In this document: positions 1 to 9,600 of the stretch, piece by piece | How the letters are laid out: each line of letters begins with the position of its first letter | Numbering within the stretch: position 1 is the stretch's first letter | The notes under the pieces: model-generated | Databases searched by the model: none | Seen by the model: the letters and a program-made list of their open reading frames with translations, nothing else | What the model was told of the DNA's origin: nothing | Made by a program: the position numbers and the translations under genes | Origin: Bryobacteraceae bacterium | GTDB taxonomy: Bacteria > Acidobacteriota > Terriglobia > Bryobacterales > Bryobacteraceae | DNA: 64,000 bases | Assembly: GCA_947458745.1 (NCBI GenBank) | Contig: CANGYQ010000004.1 | Location: forward strand, 365,321-429,320 | Reading direction: 5' to 3'

Positions 1-239
1 TGATGGTGGGCAACCTGCTGCCGGAGTTCGGCAAAGGCTTTACGCTATCCGGTGACTACCGGATGGTCTCCAGCGTCGCCGTCAGCAATTTGTCTGACGA
101 ATCGCCGCGCATCGACTTCAAGGCGCTCAGCGGCGGCGTGATAGATAACCCCGTCCCGGAACCCGCCACCTGGGCACTGATCGGCGGCTCCTTAGTCGGC
201 CTAGGCGTCTACCGCAAGCGCCAACGCCGCCGCGACTAG
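1..239 (+). CDS. PEP-CTERM sorting-domain protein, C-terminal part
   Basis: This is the end of an exported protein whose start lies left of the window, because the frame is open to the edge; the methionine at base 3 is probably internal. The last 30 residues read PVPEPATW, a hydrophobic stretch of about 15 residues, then RKRQRRR. That is the tripartite PEP-CTERM signal, which in the known system is recognised and cut by an exosortase in the inner membrane before the protein reaches the surface. The roughly 50 residues before the signal do not identify a function. It is not close in sequence to the three paralogs near 55-58 kb. Class assignment is secure; role unknown. Confidence 0.85.
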   Translation, partial: MVGNLLPEFGKGFTLSGDYRMVSSVAVSNLSDESPRIDFKALSGGVIDNPVPEPATWALIGGSLVGLGVYRKRQRRRD

Positions 240-276
240 GGCCGCTCAAATCGAGGTCAGGCTCGGAGGGCCCCGG

Positions 277-415
277 GGTGGCGCAGGCTGTCAGCCTGCA
301 GCGGGACTATCAGTCCCTCCGGGGCACCGCAGACGCCTCATGTCAAGGCCTTTTCCGCTTCCCTTCGCCCCGAGGTGGAATGAATTCCGCCTGCACGCTG
401 ACAGCCTGCGCCACC
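277..415. repeat. Intergenic element bounded by 19-bp perfect inverted repeats
   Basis: GGTGGCGCAGGCTGTCAGC at 277-295 recurs as its exact reverse complement at 397-415. A smaller hairpin, GGGACT/AGTCCC, lies at 303-317. The element fills the gap between two convergent genes. A compact copy with the same core, GTGGCGCAGGCT, is at 13397-13429, again between convergent genes. This looks like a dispersed REP- or MITE-like palindromic element; no coding potential is evident inside it. Confidence 0.7.
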
Positions 416-445
416 ATGTAACCACCAGAATCCAGACGCACTCCA

Positions 446-1282
446 CTAACGCCGCGCCCGCACAATGCGAGGCCGCCCGGCCAAGTCGGGCGACACCTGA
501 AATTCGCGCCAGCCGCCAAGAAGCGGAGCCATTTCCGCGCGCGCATCGATCTCGCCAATCAGCCAGCTGCCCGGAGCCAGCACCAGCGCCGCCTGGGGCA
601 CCAGCCGCCGCCAGACATCCAACCCGTCGTCGCCCCCAAACAGGGCCAACCCTGGCTCCCACTCCCGCACCTCGCGCTCTAGCTGATCCCGCGCCGGAAC
701 GTATGGCGGATTGCTCACCACCAGCGCGGCACTGCCGATCGCGGTCAACAGATCGCCTTCCAGAAACTGGACGTCAGCACCCAAGCGTTCTGCATTGCCC
801 CGGGCGATCTCCAGGGCCCGGCGGGAGATGTCCACCGCAAAGACGGTCCGCTTCAGCTCCAGCGCCAGCGTGATGGCAATGCAGCCGCTACCGGTGCCCA
901 CATCGACGATTGGCCCGTCAATCGAAGGCAACTCGAGTGCGGCCTCGATGAGATGCTCCGTCTCCGGACGGGGGATCAGTACGCCCGGTTCAACGTGGAA
1001 GGGCCTTCCGTAAAACTCCTGCTGCCGGGTGATGTACTGGGTGGGCTTGCCGCCCATTCGTTCGTGCAACCACCGGCCATAGTGGATCCAGGCCAGCTCA
1101 GAAAGCCGGTCGTTCGAGTGGGCGATCAAGTAGGTGCGATCCTTCCCCAAGGCATGCGCCAGCAGGACTTCCGCCGTCAAACGGGGCGCGTCCACGCCTT
1201 CCCGCGCCAGAAGGTCCGCCCCTTGGCGTACGGCTTGCCCCAGCGTGAGATCAGGTTGCATCGGCGGCCACGGACTCATCAT
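446..1282 (-). CDS. prmC: Peptide chain release factor N5-glutamine methyltransferase
   Basis: PrmC (HemK) uses S-adenosylmethionine to methylate the glutamine of the GGQ motif in release factors RF1 and RF2, which raises termination efficiency. An N-terminal helical part (about residues 1-85) precedes a Rossmann fold with the SAM-binding VDVGTGSGC (about 126-134) and the catalytic NPPY (about 191-194), which holds the substrate glutamine. I chose the ATG at 1282, giving 278 residues, normal for the family; a TTG at 1300 and an ATG at 1261 are also in frame and no Shine-Dalgarno decides. It is divergent from the MFS gene at 1330. prfA, its usual partner, is not adjacent here. Confidence 0.93.
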   Translation of the reverse strand: MMSPWPPMQPDLTLGQAVRQGADLLAREGVDAPRLTAEVLLAHALGKDRTYLIAHSNDRLSELAWIHYGRWLHERMGGKPTQYITRQQEFYGRPFHVEPGVLIPRPETEHLIEAALELPSIDGPIVDVGTGSGCIAITLALELKRTVFAVDISRRALEIARGNAERLGADVQFLEGDLLTAIGSAALVVSNPPYVPARDQLEREVREWEPGLALFGGDDGLDVWRRLVPQAALVLAPGSWLIGEIDARAEMAPLLGGWREFQVSPDLAGRPRIVRARR

Positions 1283-1329
1283 CGCACCGCGCACCGACAA
1301 CGCCCACTGCCACCCGGCTAGACTGGAAG

Positions 1330-2517
1330 TTGGCCGCCTTTCGCGCCCTCCGCCACCGCAACTTCCGCCTCTTCTTCATGGGCCAGACCACGTCTCTGGT
1401 CGGCACCTGGATGCAGAATGTCGCGCTTACGTGGCTGGTTTACCGGCTGAGCCACTCGGAACTGCTGCTCGGCTTCACGGGCTTCCTCACCCATCTGCCC
1501 ACGCTGATTCTTGGCCCCGTGGGCGGCGTGGTGGCAGACCGCGTGGACCGGCGTAAGATCGTTATCCTGTGCCAGGCGCTCTTTCTGCTGCAAGCGGTGC
1601 TGCTGGCCGGGCTGACGCTGACGGGCCGCGTGACGGTAGCGCACGTGATGGGGTTGGCCTTCTTCCAGGGCCTGGTGGACGCCTTTGACCGTCCCGCCCG
1701 GCAATCCTTGCTGGTCCATCTGGCGGGCCGCGAGGACCTGCTGAATGCCGTTTCGCTGAACTCGCTGATGTACAACACCGCCCGCGTCATCGGCCCCTCC
1801 ATCGGGGGCGTGATGGTGGCGGCTTTTGGCGAAGGCATCTGCTTCAGCGTCAACTCGCTCTCGTTTCTGGCGGTGCTGGGCAGCCTGTTTCTGGTGACGG
1901 CACCGCCGGCTGAGCCGTCGTCGGACACAAGCGCCCTGGCGCACCTGAAAGAGGGTTTCCGGTATGTCTCCCAGGAGGCGCACGCCCGCCGCATGTTGCT
2001 GCTGAACGGGGTGATCAACCTGGCGGTGGCACCCATCTGGGTGGTGCTGCCGCACTTTGCCGATTCGGTGTTTCACCGGGGCAGCTCCGGCGTGGGTTTC
2101 CTGACGGCCTCCATGGGCCTGGGCGCCGTGGTGGGGATGCTGGGGCTGGCGGCGCGGACCACCACCGTCGGGCTACGCAGCCTGGCCTTCTGGAGTGTCC
2201 TGCTGCTGGGTGGGGCCATGGCGGCTTTCGCTTTCTCCCCTTTGTTCGCGCTGTCGGCGGCGATGATGGCACTGCTGGGCTTCAGCGTGATGCGGATGAA
2301 TGGAGCCACCAACACGGAGTTGCAGTCCCGGGTACCGGAAGCGCTCCGAGGCCGCGTGATGGGCTTTTTCGCGATGGCGAACGTCGGCGTGCTGCCGCTG
2401 GGGTCTCTGGGCGGCGGAGCTTTGGCGGAAACCGTGGGGGCCAGTTGGGTGGTGCTGGGCGGGGGTGTGATCTGCATAGCGGCGGCGGTTGTGTTCCGCT
2501 GGAGAGAGGCTTCATGA
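1330..2517 (+). CDS. MFS transporter, EntS/MFS_3-like exporter
   Basis: A 395-residue integral membrane protein with about 12 hydrophobic segments. The loop after helix 2 has the MFS signature-like GGVVADRVDRRK (about residues 64-75), and the FDRPARQ stretch (about 118-124) is typical of the MFS_3 branch that includes enterobactin exporter EntS and macrolide pumps. It probably exports a small molecule by proton antiport; the substrate cannot be told. It starts at a TTG, the first in-frame start before the conserved FRALRHRNFRLFF. Its stop overlaps the ATG of the next gene (ATGA), so the two are probably translationally coupled. Confidence 0.88.
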   Translation: MAAFRALRHRNFRLFFMGQTTSLVGTWMQNVALTWLVYRLSHSELLLGFTGFLTHLPTLILGPVGGVVADRVDRRKIVILCQALFLLQAVLLAGLTLTGRVTVAHVMGLAFFQGLVDAFDRPARQSLLVHLAGREDLLNAVSLNSLMYNTARVIGPSIGGVMVAAFGEGICFSVNSLSFLAVLGSLFLVTAPPAEPSSDTSALAHLKEGFRYVSQEAHARRMLLLNGVINLAVAPIWVVLPHFADSVFHRGSSGVGFLTASMGLGAVVGMLGLAARTTTVGLRSLAFWSVLLLGGAMAAFAFSPLFALSAAMMALLGFSVMRMNGATNTELQSRVPEALRGRVMGFFAMANVGVLPLGSLGGGALAETVGASWVVLGGGVICIAAAVVFRWREAS

Positions 2518-3677
2518 TCACGCTCCTGATGCTGACGCTCGCGGCCGATCTGCCTTCGCAGCGCGAGGTGGACGAGATTACGCGACGGCTGGGCGAGGTG
2601 ATGCAGTTGAAGCCCCGCCGGTCGATCCCGGTCCATCAGATGACGCGCGACGCCCTGAAGCGCGACTTCACCCGCCGGGCCGACAAGGTGATGAAGCCGG
2701 AAGAGCAGCGGGTGGACGAATTGACGCTGCAATGGCTGGGCTTTGTCGCGCCCGGCTTTAATCTGAAAACCACCACGGTCGATCTACTGTCGGAACAAGC
2801 CGCGGCTTTCTACGACTACCGCCGCAAGCGCCTGGTGATGCTGGCCAATCCGCTGGGCGAGTTCGACCCCAACGTCCTGGCGCACGAGCTGTCGCACGCC
2901 CTGGCTGACCAGCACTTCAAGATCGGCCGCTTCATCGACGGGGCTAAGGCCGGTGATGACGCCGAGTTGGCCCGGCAGTCGGTGGTGGAAGGTCAAGCCT
3001 CCTGGTTGATGGCCGATTACGAATCCCGGCAACGCGACGGCACCAGCGTGGCGGAAGCTCCCGGACGCCTGCCGGCCTGGAGCTCGTTTGACGAAAAGGC
3101 CAGCTTCGCGTTTCCGGAACTGGAAAAGGCACCGCTCTATTTGCGGGTGAACCTGTTGTTCCCGTATTGGGAAGGCGGCCGGTTCCAGCAGGCGGTGCTG
3201 GCGCGCTCCGGCGCTCGCGGTTTCCGGGAAGTGTTTACAACTCCGCCGGTCTCTTCGCAACAGATCCTGCATCCGGAGGCTTACTTTGAGCACCGCGTGC
3301 CGGAACAGCCGGCGCTGCCGGTGGCCCACCTGAAAGGCTACCGGACGCTGAGCGCGGGCGTTCTCGGTGAAGCCGACCATCTGGTGCTGTTCAAGCAGTA
3401 TGGCGAACCCCAGCCGGAGCGCGTGGCGGAAGGCTGGCGCGGCGGCCAGTACCGGATGCTGGAGCGGCGCCGGAATGGCGCGACGGAATGCTGCGTCGTG
3501 CTCTACAGCTCCAGTTGGAAAGATGAGGCCGCGGCGCAGGCGGCCGAGAAGGCCTGGGCGCGAGTGCTGGCCAACAAGGCAGTTCAGGCCCCGGCGGCTG
3601 TTCGGGCTCGGGTGACGCGACAGGGGCGCAACGTCGTCAGCATCGAAGGTCTATCGGACACCATCGATCCCAAATGA
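2514..3677 (+). CDS. HExxH zinc-metallopeptidase-like protein
   Basis: A 387-residue protein with a short hydrophobic N-terminus ([11 protein letters not shown]) that may be a signal peptide or anchor. HELSH at about residues 124-128 is an HExxH zinc site, and E159 in VVEGQAS, 31 residues on, is a good third-ligand candidate, as in gluzincin-like families. No well-known family is recognisable and the substrate is unknown. The ATG at 2514 overlaps the MFS stop, which supports this start over upstream ones inside the MFS gene. A role beside the exporter, for example in handling an exported peptide, is conceivable but only inferred from the overlap. Confidence 0.72.
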   Translation: MITLLMLTLAADLPSQREVDEITRRLGEVMQLKPRRSIPVHQMTRDALKRDFTRRADKVMKPEEQRVDELTLQWLGFVAPGFNLKTTTVDLLSEQAAAFYDYRRKRLVMLANPLGEFDPNVLAHELSHALADQHFKIGRFIDGAKAGDDAELARQSVVEGQASWLMADYESRQRDGTSVAEAPGRLPAWSSFDEKASFAFPELEKAPLYLRVNLLFPYWEGGRFQQAVLARSGARGFREVFTTPPVSSQQILHPEAYFEHRVPEQPALPVAHLKGYRTLSAGVLGEADHLVLFKQYGEPQPERVAEGWRGGQYRMLERRRNGATECCVVLYSSSWKDEAAAQAAEKAWARVLANKAVQAPAAVRARVTRQGRNVVSIEGLSDTIDPK

Positions 3678-3793
3678 CATCGGTGTGCGCGCGTCCCCCT
3701 GGCCGAATATGCAACAATTGCCTCAGCAGTTTTGCCGACGGTACCGCGATTTTGATGGGCTACCGGGCGGCTGCAATACCAGGAGAGGGTGTA

Positions 3794-4000
3794 GTGAAAG
3801 AAAGAGGCATCGTAAAGTGGTTTAATGCCGCCAAGGGTTATGGATTCATCCAGCGCTCAACCGGCGAGGATGTGTTCGTTCACTTTTCGGCGATCGAAAT
3901 GACCGGATACAGGACCCTGGAAGAGGGCACTGAGGTGGAGTTCGAGGTGAAAAAGGGCCCCAAGGGCCTCCAAGCCGAGGGCGTAACCCGCCCTTCATAA
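3794..4000 (+). CDS. Cold-shock domain protein
   Basis: A 68-residue single cold-shock domain. [15 protein letters not shown] and DVFVHFSAI are the RNP1 and RNP2 nucleic-acid-binding motifs. Such proteins bind single-stranded RNA or DNA and melt secondary structure at low temperature or in growth transitions. The start is the GTG at 3794, preceded by AGGAGAGGG at 3781-3789; it gives the canonical length, whereas the open frame upstream adds unrelated residues. A leader of more than 100 bases lies between the previous gene and this start, as is usual for csp genes, and a strong terminator follows, so it is probably monocistronic. Confidence 0.95.
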   Translation: MKERGIVKWFNAAKGYGFIQRSTGEDVFVHFSAIEMTGYRTLEEGTEVEFEVKKGPKGLQAEGVTRPS

Positions 4001-4024
4001 CAGTTGTTCGATCGATATTCGCAG

Positions 4025-4054
4025 AAGGGCCGTCCATGCCGCCGGCCCTTTTTT
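4025..4054 (+). terminator. Rho-independent terminator after the cold-shock gene
   Basis: AAGGGCCG at 4025-4032 pairs with CGGCCCTT at 4043-4050 across a 10-base loop, and the stem runs into TTTTTT at 4049-4054. It lies 25 bases after the cold-shock stop codon. Confidence 0.85.
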
Positions 4055-4089
4055 CATTTACAGCTCCTTTGTTTTGATCCCTTGACATC

Positions 4090-4818
4090 ATGACTACGCG
4101 GCGACTTGACGGCAAAACGGCCTTGGTCACCGGAGCCTCCGGCGGCATCGGCGCAGCCATCGTCCAACGGTTCCGGGCCGAAGGGGCCCAGGTGATCACT
4201 TGTGACATCACCGGAACCCCGGATTTCCTGGTGGACGTCTCCCAAGAGGACCAGGTGTGCGGCATGTTCCGGCAGCTGCCGGAATTGGATGTTTTGGTCA
4301 ACAATGCCGGCATCCAGATCCAGATGCCCAGCCACGAACTGGAAATGGCGGAATTTGACCGGGTGGTCAACATCAACCTCCGCGGCACCGTCCTGTGTTG
4401 CCGGGAGGCCCTGAAACTCTTCCTCCACAGTGGCCGGGGTGGAGTAATTGTAAACAACTCGAGTTGCGCGCAAACGATCCCCAAGCCGGAGTTTCTCTCT
4501 TACGCCATCTCGAAAGGCGCGCTGGACAATCTATGCAAGACGCTGGCGCTGGAGTACGCCGGACGCGGCATTCGAGTAAACAACGTCGGTCCTGGCGCGG
4601 TGCTGACGCCCATGAACGCCAACTGGAAAGACGACCCACAATTGCGGGCCTCCGTCGAAACTCACATCCCCCTGGGCCGGGCGGCCACCGCGGACGAGAT
4701 GGCGGCCGTGTTCGCTTTTCTGGCCTCGCCTGAAGCCGCCTACATCACTGGCCAAACGCTCTACGCCTGCGGCGGCGTGACGCTCTACGCCGATTTCCGG
4801 GACAACTGGGCGTCGTAG
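4090..4818 (+). CDS. SDR family NAD(P)-dependent oxidoreductase
   Basis: A 242-residue classical short-chain dehydrogenase/reductase. The cofactor site TGASGGIG is at about residues 15-22, NNAG at about 76-79, the catalytic serine in NNSS (about 121-124) and the YxxxK pair in YAISK (about 138-142). The C-terminal TGQTLYACGG is typical of the 3-oxoacyl-ACP reductase/glucose-1-dehydrogenase group. The substrate cannot be inferred. The first strand is followed by an acidic residue (TCDITG), which by family rule leans to NAD rather than NADP. It follows the csp terminator closely and precedes an unrelated secreted esterase, so it may be transcribed alone. Confidence 0.9.
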   Translation: MTTRRLDGKTALVTGASGGIGAAIVQRFRAEGAQVITCDITGTPDFLVDVSQEDQVCGMFRQLPELDVLVNNAGIQIQMPSHELEMAEFDRVVNINLRGTVLCCREALKLFLHSGRGGVIVNNSSCAQTIPKPEFLSYAISKGALDNLCKTLALEYAGRGIRVNNVGPGAVLTPMNANWKDDPQLRASVETHIPLGRAATADEMAAVFAFLASPEAAYITGQTLYACGGVTLYADFRDNWAS

Positions 4819-4869
4819 GCGAGTCCGGCCTGATGCGGGCCGCGATGTCATAATCACGAGTGCTTCGCC

Positions 4870-6693
4870 ATGAACACCGCACTCCGCTTTTCCTGTCTGC
4901 TGACTCTTGCCGCTCTGAGCACCTTGGGGCAGGCACCCCAACAGAAGCGCATTCCGCCCGCGGGCGTCGCCATTCCGGCACCGGAGCGGGCACAGCTAGA
5001 GACGCTGCTCGCGCAAAAGCGCGCCGCCTTTGAAAAGTCGCCCGACCTGGCCGTCCGCGTCAAGGCAGTGGATTGGGCGCTGCGCTACAACGAGTTCTTC
5101 AAGCCGGAAGATGCCGGGCATGCGCGGGAGATTCTGGACGAGAAGTTCGGGCAGCCCGGCTTGGTGGTCCACGGCTTCAAGAGCGAGATCGATGACAGCA
5201 TCCAGCCCTACGGCGTCGTGCTGCCGCCCTCCTATTCACCCACGGCCAAAGGCAAGTGGCGGCTCGACATCTGGCTGCATGGCCGCGGCGACACGACGAC
5301 GGAGCTGAACTTCATCCACGACCGGCTAACCAAGCGCGGCGAGTTTACGCCGCCGGACACCATCGTGCTGCACCCGTTTGGGCGCTACAACAACGCCTTC
5401 AAGTTTGCGGGCGAGACTGATGTTTTTGAGGCGCTAGCTGACATCCAGAAGCGCTACGCAATCGACCCGGATCGGATCGCGTTGCGTGGCTTTTCCATGG
5501 GCGGCGCGGGCGCCTGGCACATCGCGGTGCATCATCCGGGCGAGTTTGTGCTGGCCAACCCGGGTGCCGGGTTCATCGATACGGAAGAGTACCTAAACAA
5601 GCGGCCTACCTGGGCGATGCCTTCGGCCTGGGAGCAGAAGCTGTGGCGGCTGACCAACGCCAAGGAGTATGCCGCCAACCTGCTGAACCTGCCGGTAGTC
5701 GCCTATTCCGGCGAGGATGACCCGCAGAAAGCCGCCGCTGACATCATGGCGCGCGAGCTTTCGAAATCCAGCGTCACGCTCACCCACATCATCGGACCCA
5801 AGACCGGCCACAAGTACGAGCCCGGTGCCAAGGCCGAGGTCGCCCGACGGGTGGGGGCACTGATGGACCGGGGCCGCCAGCCGCAAACCCGCGTTCGCTT
5901 CACCACCTACACGACGCGCTACAACCATTCGCACTGGGTGCTGGTGCATGAACTGAAACAGCACTGGGAACGCGCCGAGGTGGACGCTCAACTGGTGCCC
6001 GGTGGCATTTCCGCCACGACCAAAAACGTCGGCCGCGTCGAGTTCTACTTTGGTCCGGCGCAGGCACCGTTTCCGGTGGGGCAGCCCGTGAAGGTGACCC
6101 TCGATGGCCGTACGTTTGACGCACCGGGTCCACGGAGCGATGGCAGCTGGAACTGGGTGTCGCCTGGAGCAGAGCAGGAGGTCTATAAGCGCCCCGGCTT
6201 GCAGGGGCCGATTGATGATGCCTTCGGGTCCCGCTTTGTGATGGTCCGCCCGGCGGCGAACGCGCCGGCTTGGGTGAAGAGTGAGTTTGAGCGAGCGGTC
6301 CGCGAATGGCGGGCAATTTTTCGTGGCGATGCGTTGCTGGTGGACGAAGCAGCCGTGACGCCGGAGCTGATGAAGTCGGCCAATCTGGTGCTGTGGGGCA
6401 CGCCGCAAACTTCAAAGCTGATTGCGCAGTTCCCGGCCCCCATCAGCTGGCCCACGGCCAAGGATCAGATGCTGATCGCCATCTATCCCAACCCCGCCGC
6501 GCCGAAGCGTTATCTGGTGCTGAACAGTGCGGTGACGTTCCGGGAGGATCAATCCTACACGAACGCTCTGCAGACGCCGAAGCTGCCCGATTGGGCGATT
6601 ATCGACACCACCACGCCGCCCGATGGCGAGAGGCCGGGGCGCGTGGTGGAGGCGGGGTTCTTTCAAGAAGACTGGCGCCTGGCGAAGAAGTAG
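4870..6693 (+). CDS. Secreted alpha/beta-hydrolase, esterase/PHB-depolymerase-like
   Basis: A 607-residue protein with a signal peptide (about residues 1-20, cut after LGQA). The middle is an alpha/beta hydrolase with an oxyanion-type LHGRGD (about 136-141) and the nucleophile elbow GFSMGG, Ser about residue 209. TGHKYEP about 110 residues later is the probable catalytic histidine region, and SGEDDP the probable aspartate. After about residue 335 comes a second beta-rich region of unknown family. Relatives are annotated as prolyl-oligopeptidase-like or phospholipase/carboxylesterase; the true substrate is unknown. It ends three bases before the convergent ABC/M1 gene, leaving no room for a separate terminator. 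Confidence 0.8.
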   Translation: MNTALRFSCLLTLAALSTLGQAPQQKRIPPAGVAIPAPERAQLETLLAQKRAAFEKSPDLAVRVKAVDWALRYNEFFKPEDAGHAREILDEKFGQPGLVVHGFKSEIDDSIQPYGVVLPPSYSPTAKGKWRLDIWLHGRGDTTTELNFIHDRLTKRGEFTPPDTIVLHPFGRYNNAFKFAGETDVFEALADIQKRYAIDPDRIALRGFSMGGAGAWHIAVHHPGEFVLANPGAGFIDTEEYLNKRPTWAMPSAWEQKLWRLTNAKEYAANLLNLPVVAYSGEDDPQKAAADIMARELSKSSVTLTHIIGPKTGHKYEPGAKAEVARRVGALMDRGRQPQTRVRFTTYTTRYNHSHWVLVHELKQHWERAEVDAQLVPGGISATTKNVGRVEFYFGPAQAPFPVGQPVKVTLDGRTFDAPGPRSDGSWNWVSPGAEQEVYKRPGLQGPIDDAFGSRFVMVRPAANAPAWVKSEFERAVREWRAIFRGDALLVDEAAVTPELMKSANLVLWGTPQTSKLIAQFPAPISWPTAKDQMLIAIYPNPAAPKRYLVLNSAVTFREDQSYTNALQTPKLPDWAIIDTTTPPDGERPGRVVEAGFFQEDWRLAKK

Positions 6694-6696
6694 GGC

Positions 6697-9600
6697 TTAG
6701 CTGCCGCTGACCTTCTTTAGGTTGTCATCCGGCACCCGGTCCACCAGCATGCGGAACGGGTCGATGCCGGCTTTTTCAGGGAGTTCATCGGTGACGAACT
6801 TGTACTGCGCCTGGCCGGACTTCATTAGCAGGCGCTGGCGGTAGAGGGTCTTGCCGTACTTCTTGTCCTTTTCCGGCTTGGCGAAGGCACCAATGTCGAT
6901 GTAGTCAGCCACCGCCACCTCGACTTCATTGCCCTTGTCGTCGGCTTTGAACTTCTTGGTTTCGACATTGATGGTGACGTCGAACTTGCCGTCGGGGCGC
7001 TTGGCGGCTTTGGCTTCGAGCGTCCGGTTACCGAACAGTGTCATGTCCTCAAACAGATCCTTGATCAGGTAGCGCAGGTTCTCGGGCGTCTCCTCCCGCA
7101 GGGCATCCACCAGCACGTGGGCGGTGGGATACGGCGGCTCAGCGTAGGCGTACTTCTCGATCACCTTACGCAAGGCGCGGTTGACGGCCTCTTCGCCGAT
7201 CATCTCCTTCAGGTAGTACATCGCCGCCGAGCCCTTCTGGTAGTGGATATAGCCTTGCTGCGCTTCCACGTTGATCAGCGGGCGCTCCTTCAACCGCTCC
7301 GCGCCACGGGCCCGCAGGTAACGGTCCATTTCGTACTCCATGAACTTCCGCATCATGTCACGGCCGTATTCCTTCTCCATCACCATCAGCGCGGAATACT
7401 GGGCCAGCGTTTCTGACAGCAGCGTGGCTCCCTGCATGTTGGCGCCGACCACTTGGTGAGCCCACCACTGGTGGCCGATCTCGTGCGCCACGACGTAGTG
7501 GACAAAGTCGATCGAATCCGGCTTATCGAGCTTGGCAATGAAGCCGATCGACTCCGAATAAGGCATGGTGCCCGGGAAGGCTTGCGCGAAGCTGGCCACT
7601 CGGGGGAACTCGAGAATCCGGACCTGCTTGTGATAGTAGGGCCCGAAATTCTTCGTGAAGTAGTCCAGCGAATTGCGGATGGACTTGCGCATCTTCTCGA
7701 TGTTCCAGGGATGCTCCTTATGCCAGTAGACCTCGGCCTTGATGCCATTGATCTCTTCGCGCGCCACCTCATAGCGGGCCGAAGCGAAGGCGTAGAAGTT
7801 CATCGAGTTCTTGTCCAGCTTGTACTCGAAGAACCGCCGGCCGTTCTCCATCCACTCACGCTGCAGGGTACCCGGGGCGACGGCGATCTGATCGGGCGAG
7901 GTGGACATCACGGTCTCCACGCTCACCCAATCGGAGCTGTTCGAGAGATACGTGTTCATGCAATGCTCCGTGCAGTTGCGTTCAAGCGCCGGCATCAGGT
8001 CCTTTTCCGGCAGGCCCCGCTTTTTGCGGTCATTGCGGTCATCGAGTTCGCGATCGGTCTGGTAGCCGATCTGCGGCGCGATGCCGTTGTTGAAGAAGGT
8101 GCCGTTCTGCGCGATCTGGACCGCGCGCACACTGTTGGAAATGCCTTTGGGCTCAAAAGCCACGGTAAAGCGCATTTGCCGGGCCTCACCGGGTTGCATG
8201 GGCGGGGACAACTTATAGGTTTGGAACTTGAGTGGCTGATCATCTTTGTCCAACTGCCCGCCGTCAATGGCCACCGTGTATTCGAAGTCCGGGTCCAAGT
8301 TTAGGTAGACCAGCGAGATGGGCTGCTTGGTCTGGTTGATGATCGTCTGCTGCGCTTTCATCGTCATGCCGCGGGTTTCGGGGCGCAGATCGATCTGGTA
8401 TTTGATGGCCGTCACGCGGGGTTGCGGAGCGGAGGCGAGCTTCTTGTAGTTCTTCTCGTACTCGGCCTGCCGATCGAGCACGGTATCGGGGCCCACCACC
8501 TTGTTCAAGACGAGCGTGTTGTAGCTCAACCAGCCCAGGACCGCCAGAAAGGCCACCGCGATGCCTGACACCACCGTCCGCGTCGACCCGTGCCACCGCA
8601 GGCGTACTTCCTTCAATCGCTTGGCCAAGCTGGTTTCCTTACCGCGCGGCCACAGCAGGATGCTGGCGGCCACCACCAGCAGGGCAAACAGCGCCCAGTA
8701 GAGTGTGAACCACAGCCAAGTATCGCGATAGGGGGCAAAGCCGAACATGTCGGAGTAGGTGTAGTCCGGCCGGGACGCGTAGCGGACCAGTCGGGTGGCG
8801 ACGTTGAGCGGCCGCCAGATGAACGCGTTGGCGATCATGAACCCGATGAAGCCGAAATAGCCGGCGTACTTGTTGGGCGAAATGACGTGGACGAAAAAGG
8901 CCAGCACGGCCAACAGCACCAGTAGCGAGAAGTCGGCGAAGAACAGTTCGGTCAGGTAGAGGTCCAGTTGGTAGCGGGTGTAGCCGTAGTAGGTCTGCAC
9001 ACCAATGCCGACTAGCATCACCAGCGTCTGGATCAGCACCAGCGAGCCCATGAGGGCGCCAAACTTAGCCGCATACTGAATCCAGTTCGCGCGCGGCGTG
9101 CAGTCTTCAATCTCGTCCATCTTGGCGTCGCGTTCCCGCCACACCAGCACGCCGGCATAGTAGGTGATCATCGAGATCAGGAACAGGTAGAGCGTGCCCT
9201 GCACGATGTTGACGATCCAGTAGGTGACCGGGTAGCTACTATTGCCGTAGCTTTCAGTAGCCGACAAGATCAGGTTCGGCAAACAGTTCAACAGCGCCGC
9301 GACCAGAATGACGATGAACGATGTCGTCTTAACCAGTCCCCAGAACTCAAAGTTGAGGGCGCCACGGAAGGCGGCCCAGTCCGCCGTAAAGCCGGTTGAA
9401 CCTTCAACTAGCGGCACCATCACGGGCATGCTGGAGGCGGGCTCCTCTTCTTCCTTCTGCTTGCCCTTGCGGCTACGTTCGGCAAAGCTGAACCGGGAGT
9501 AGGCGAAGGCGAGAATCGCCACGGTGACTCCCATCCACAGCAAGCGGTTCCAGAGCAGCAACCCTTCAATGCCGAGCGACAGGTGGTTCTTGTCGGCTAC

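Noticed and set aside
340..873. Long plus-strand frame over the prmC gene
   Set aside because: Arg/Pro-rich composition typical of antisense frames in GC-rich DNA; prmC on the other strand is unambiguous.
4082..4087. TTGACA as -35 of the SDR gene
   Set aside because: It is three bases before the start codon and thus too close to serve that gene.
7453..8304. 283-residue plus-strand frame inside the ABC/M1 gene
   Set aside because: Antisense shadow; the opposite strand encodes the conserved HEIGHQWWAH region.
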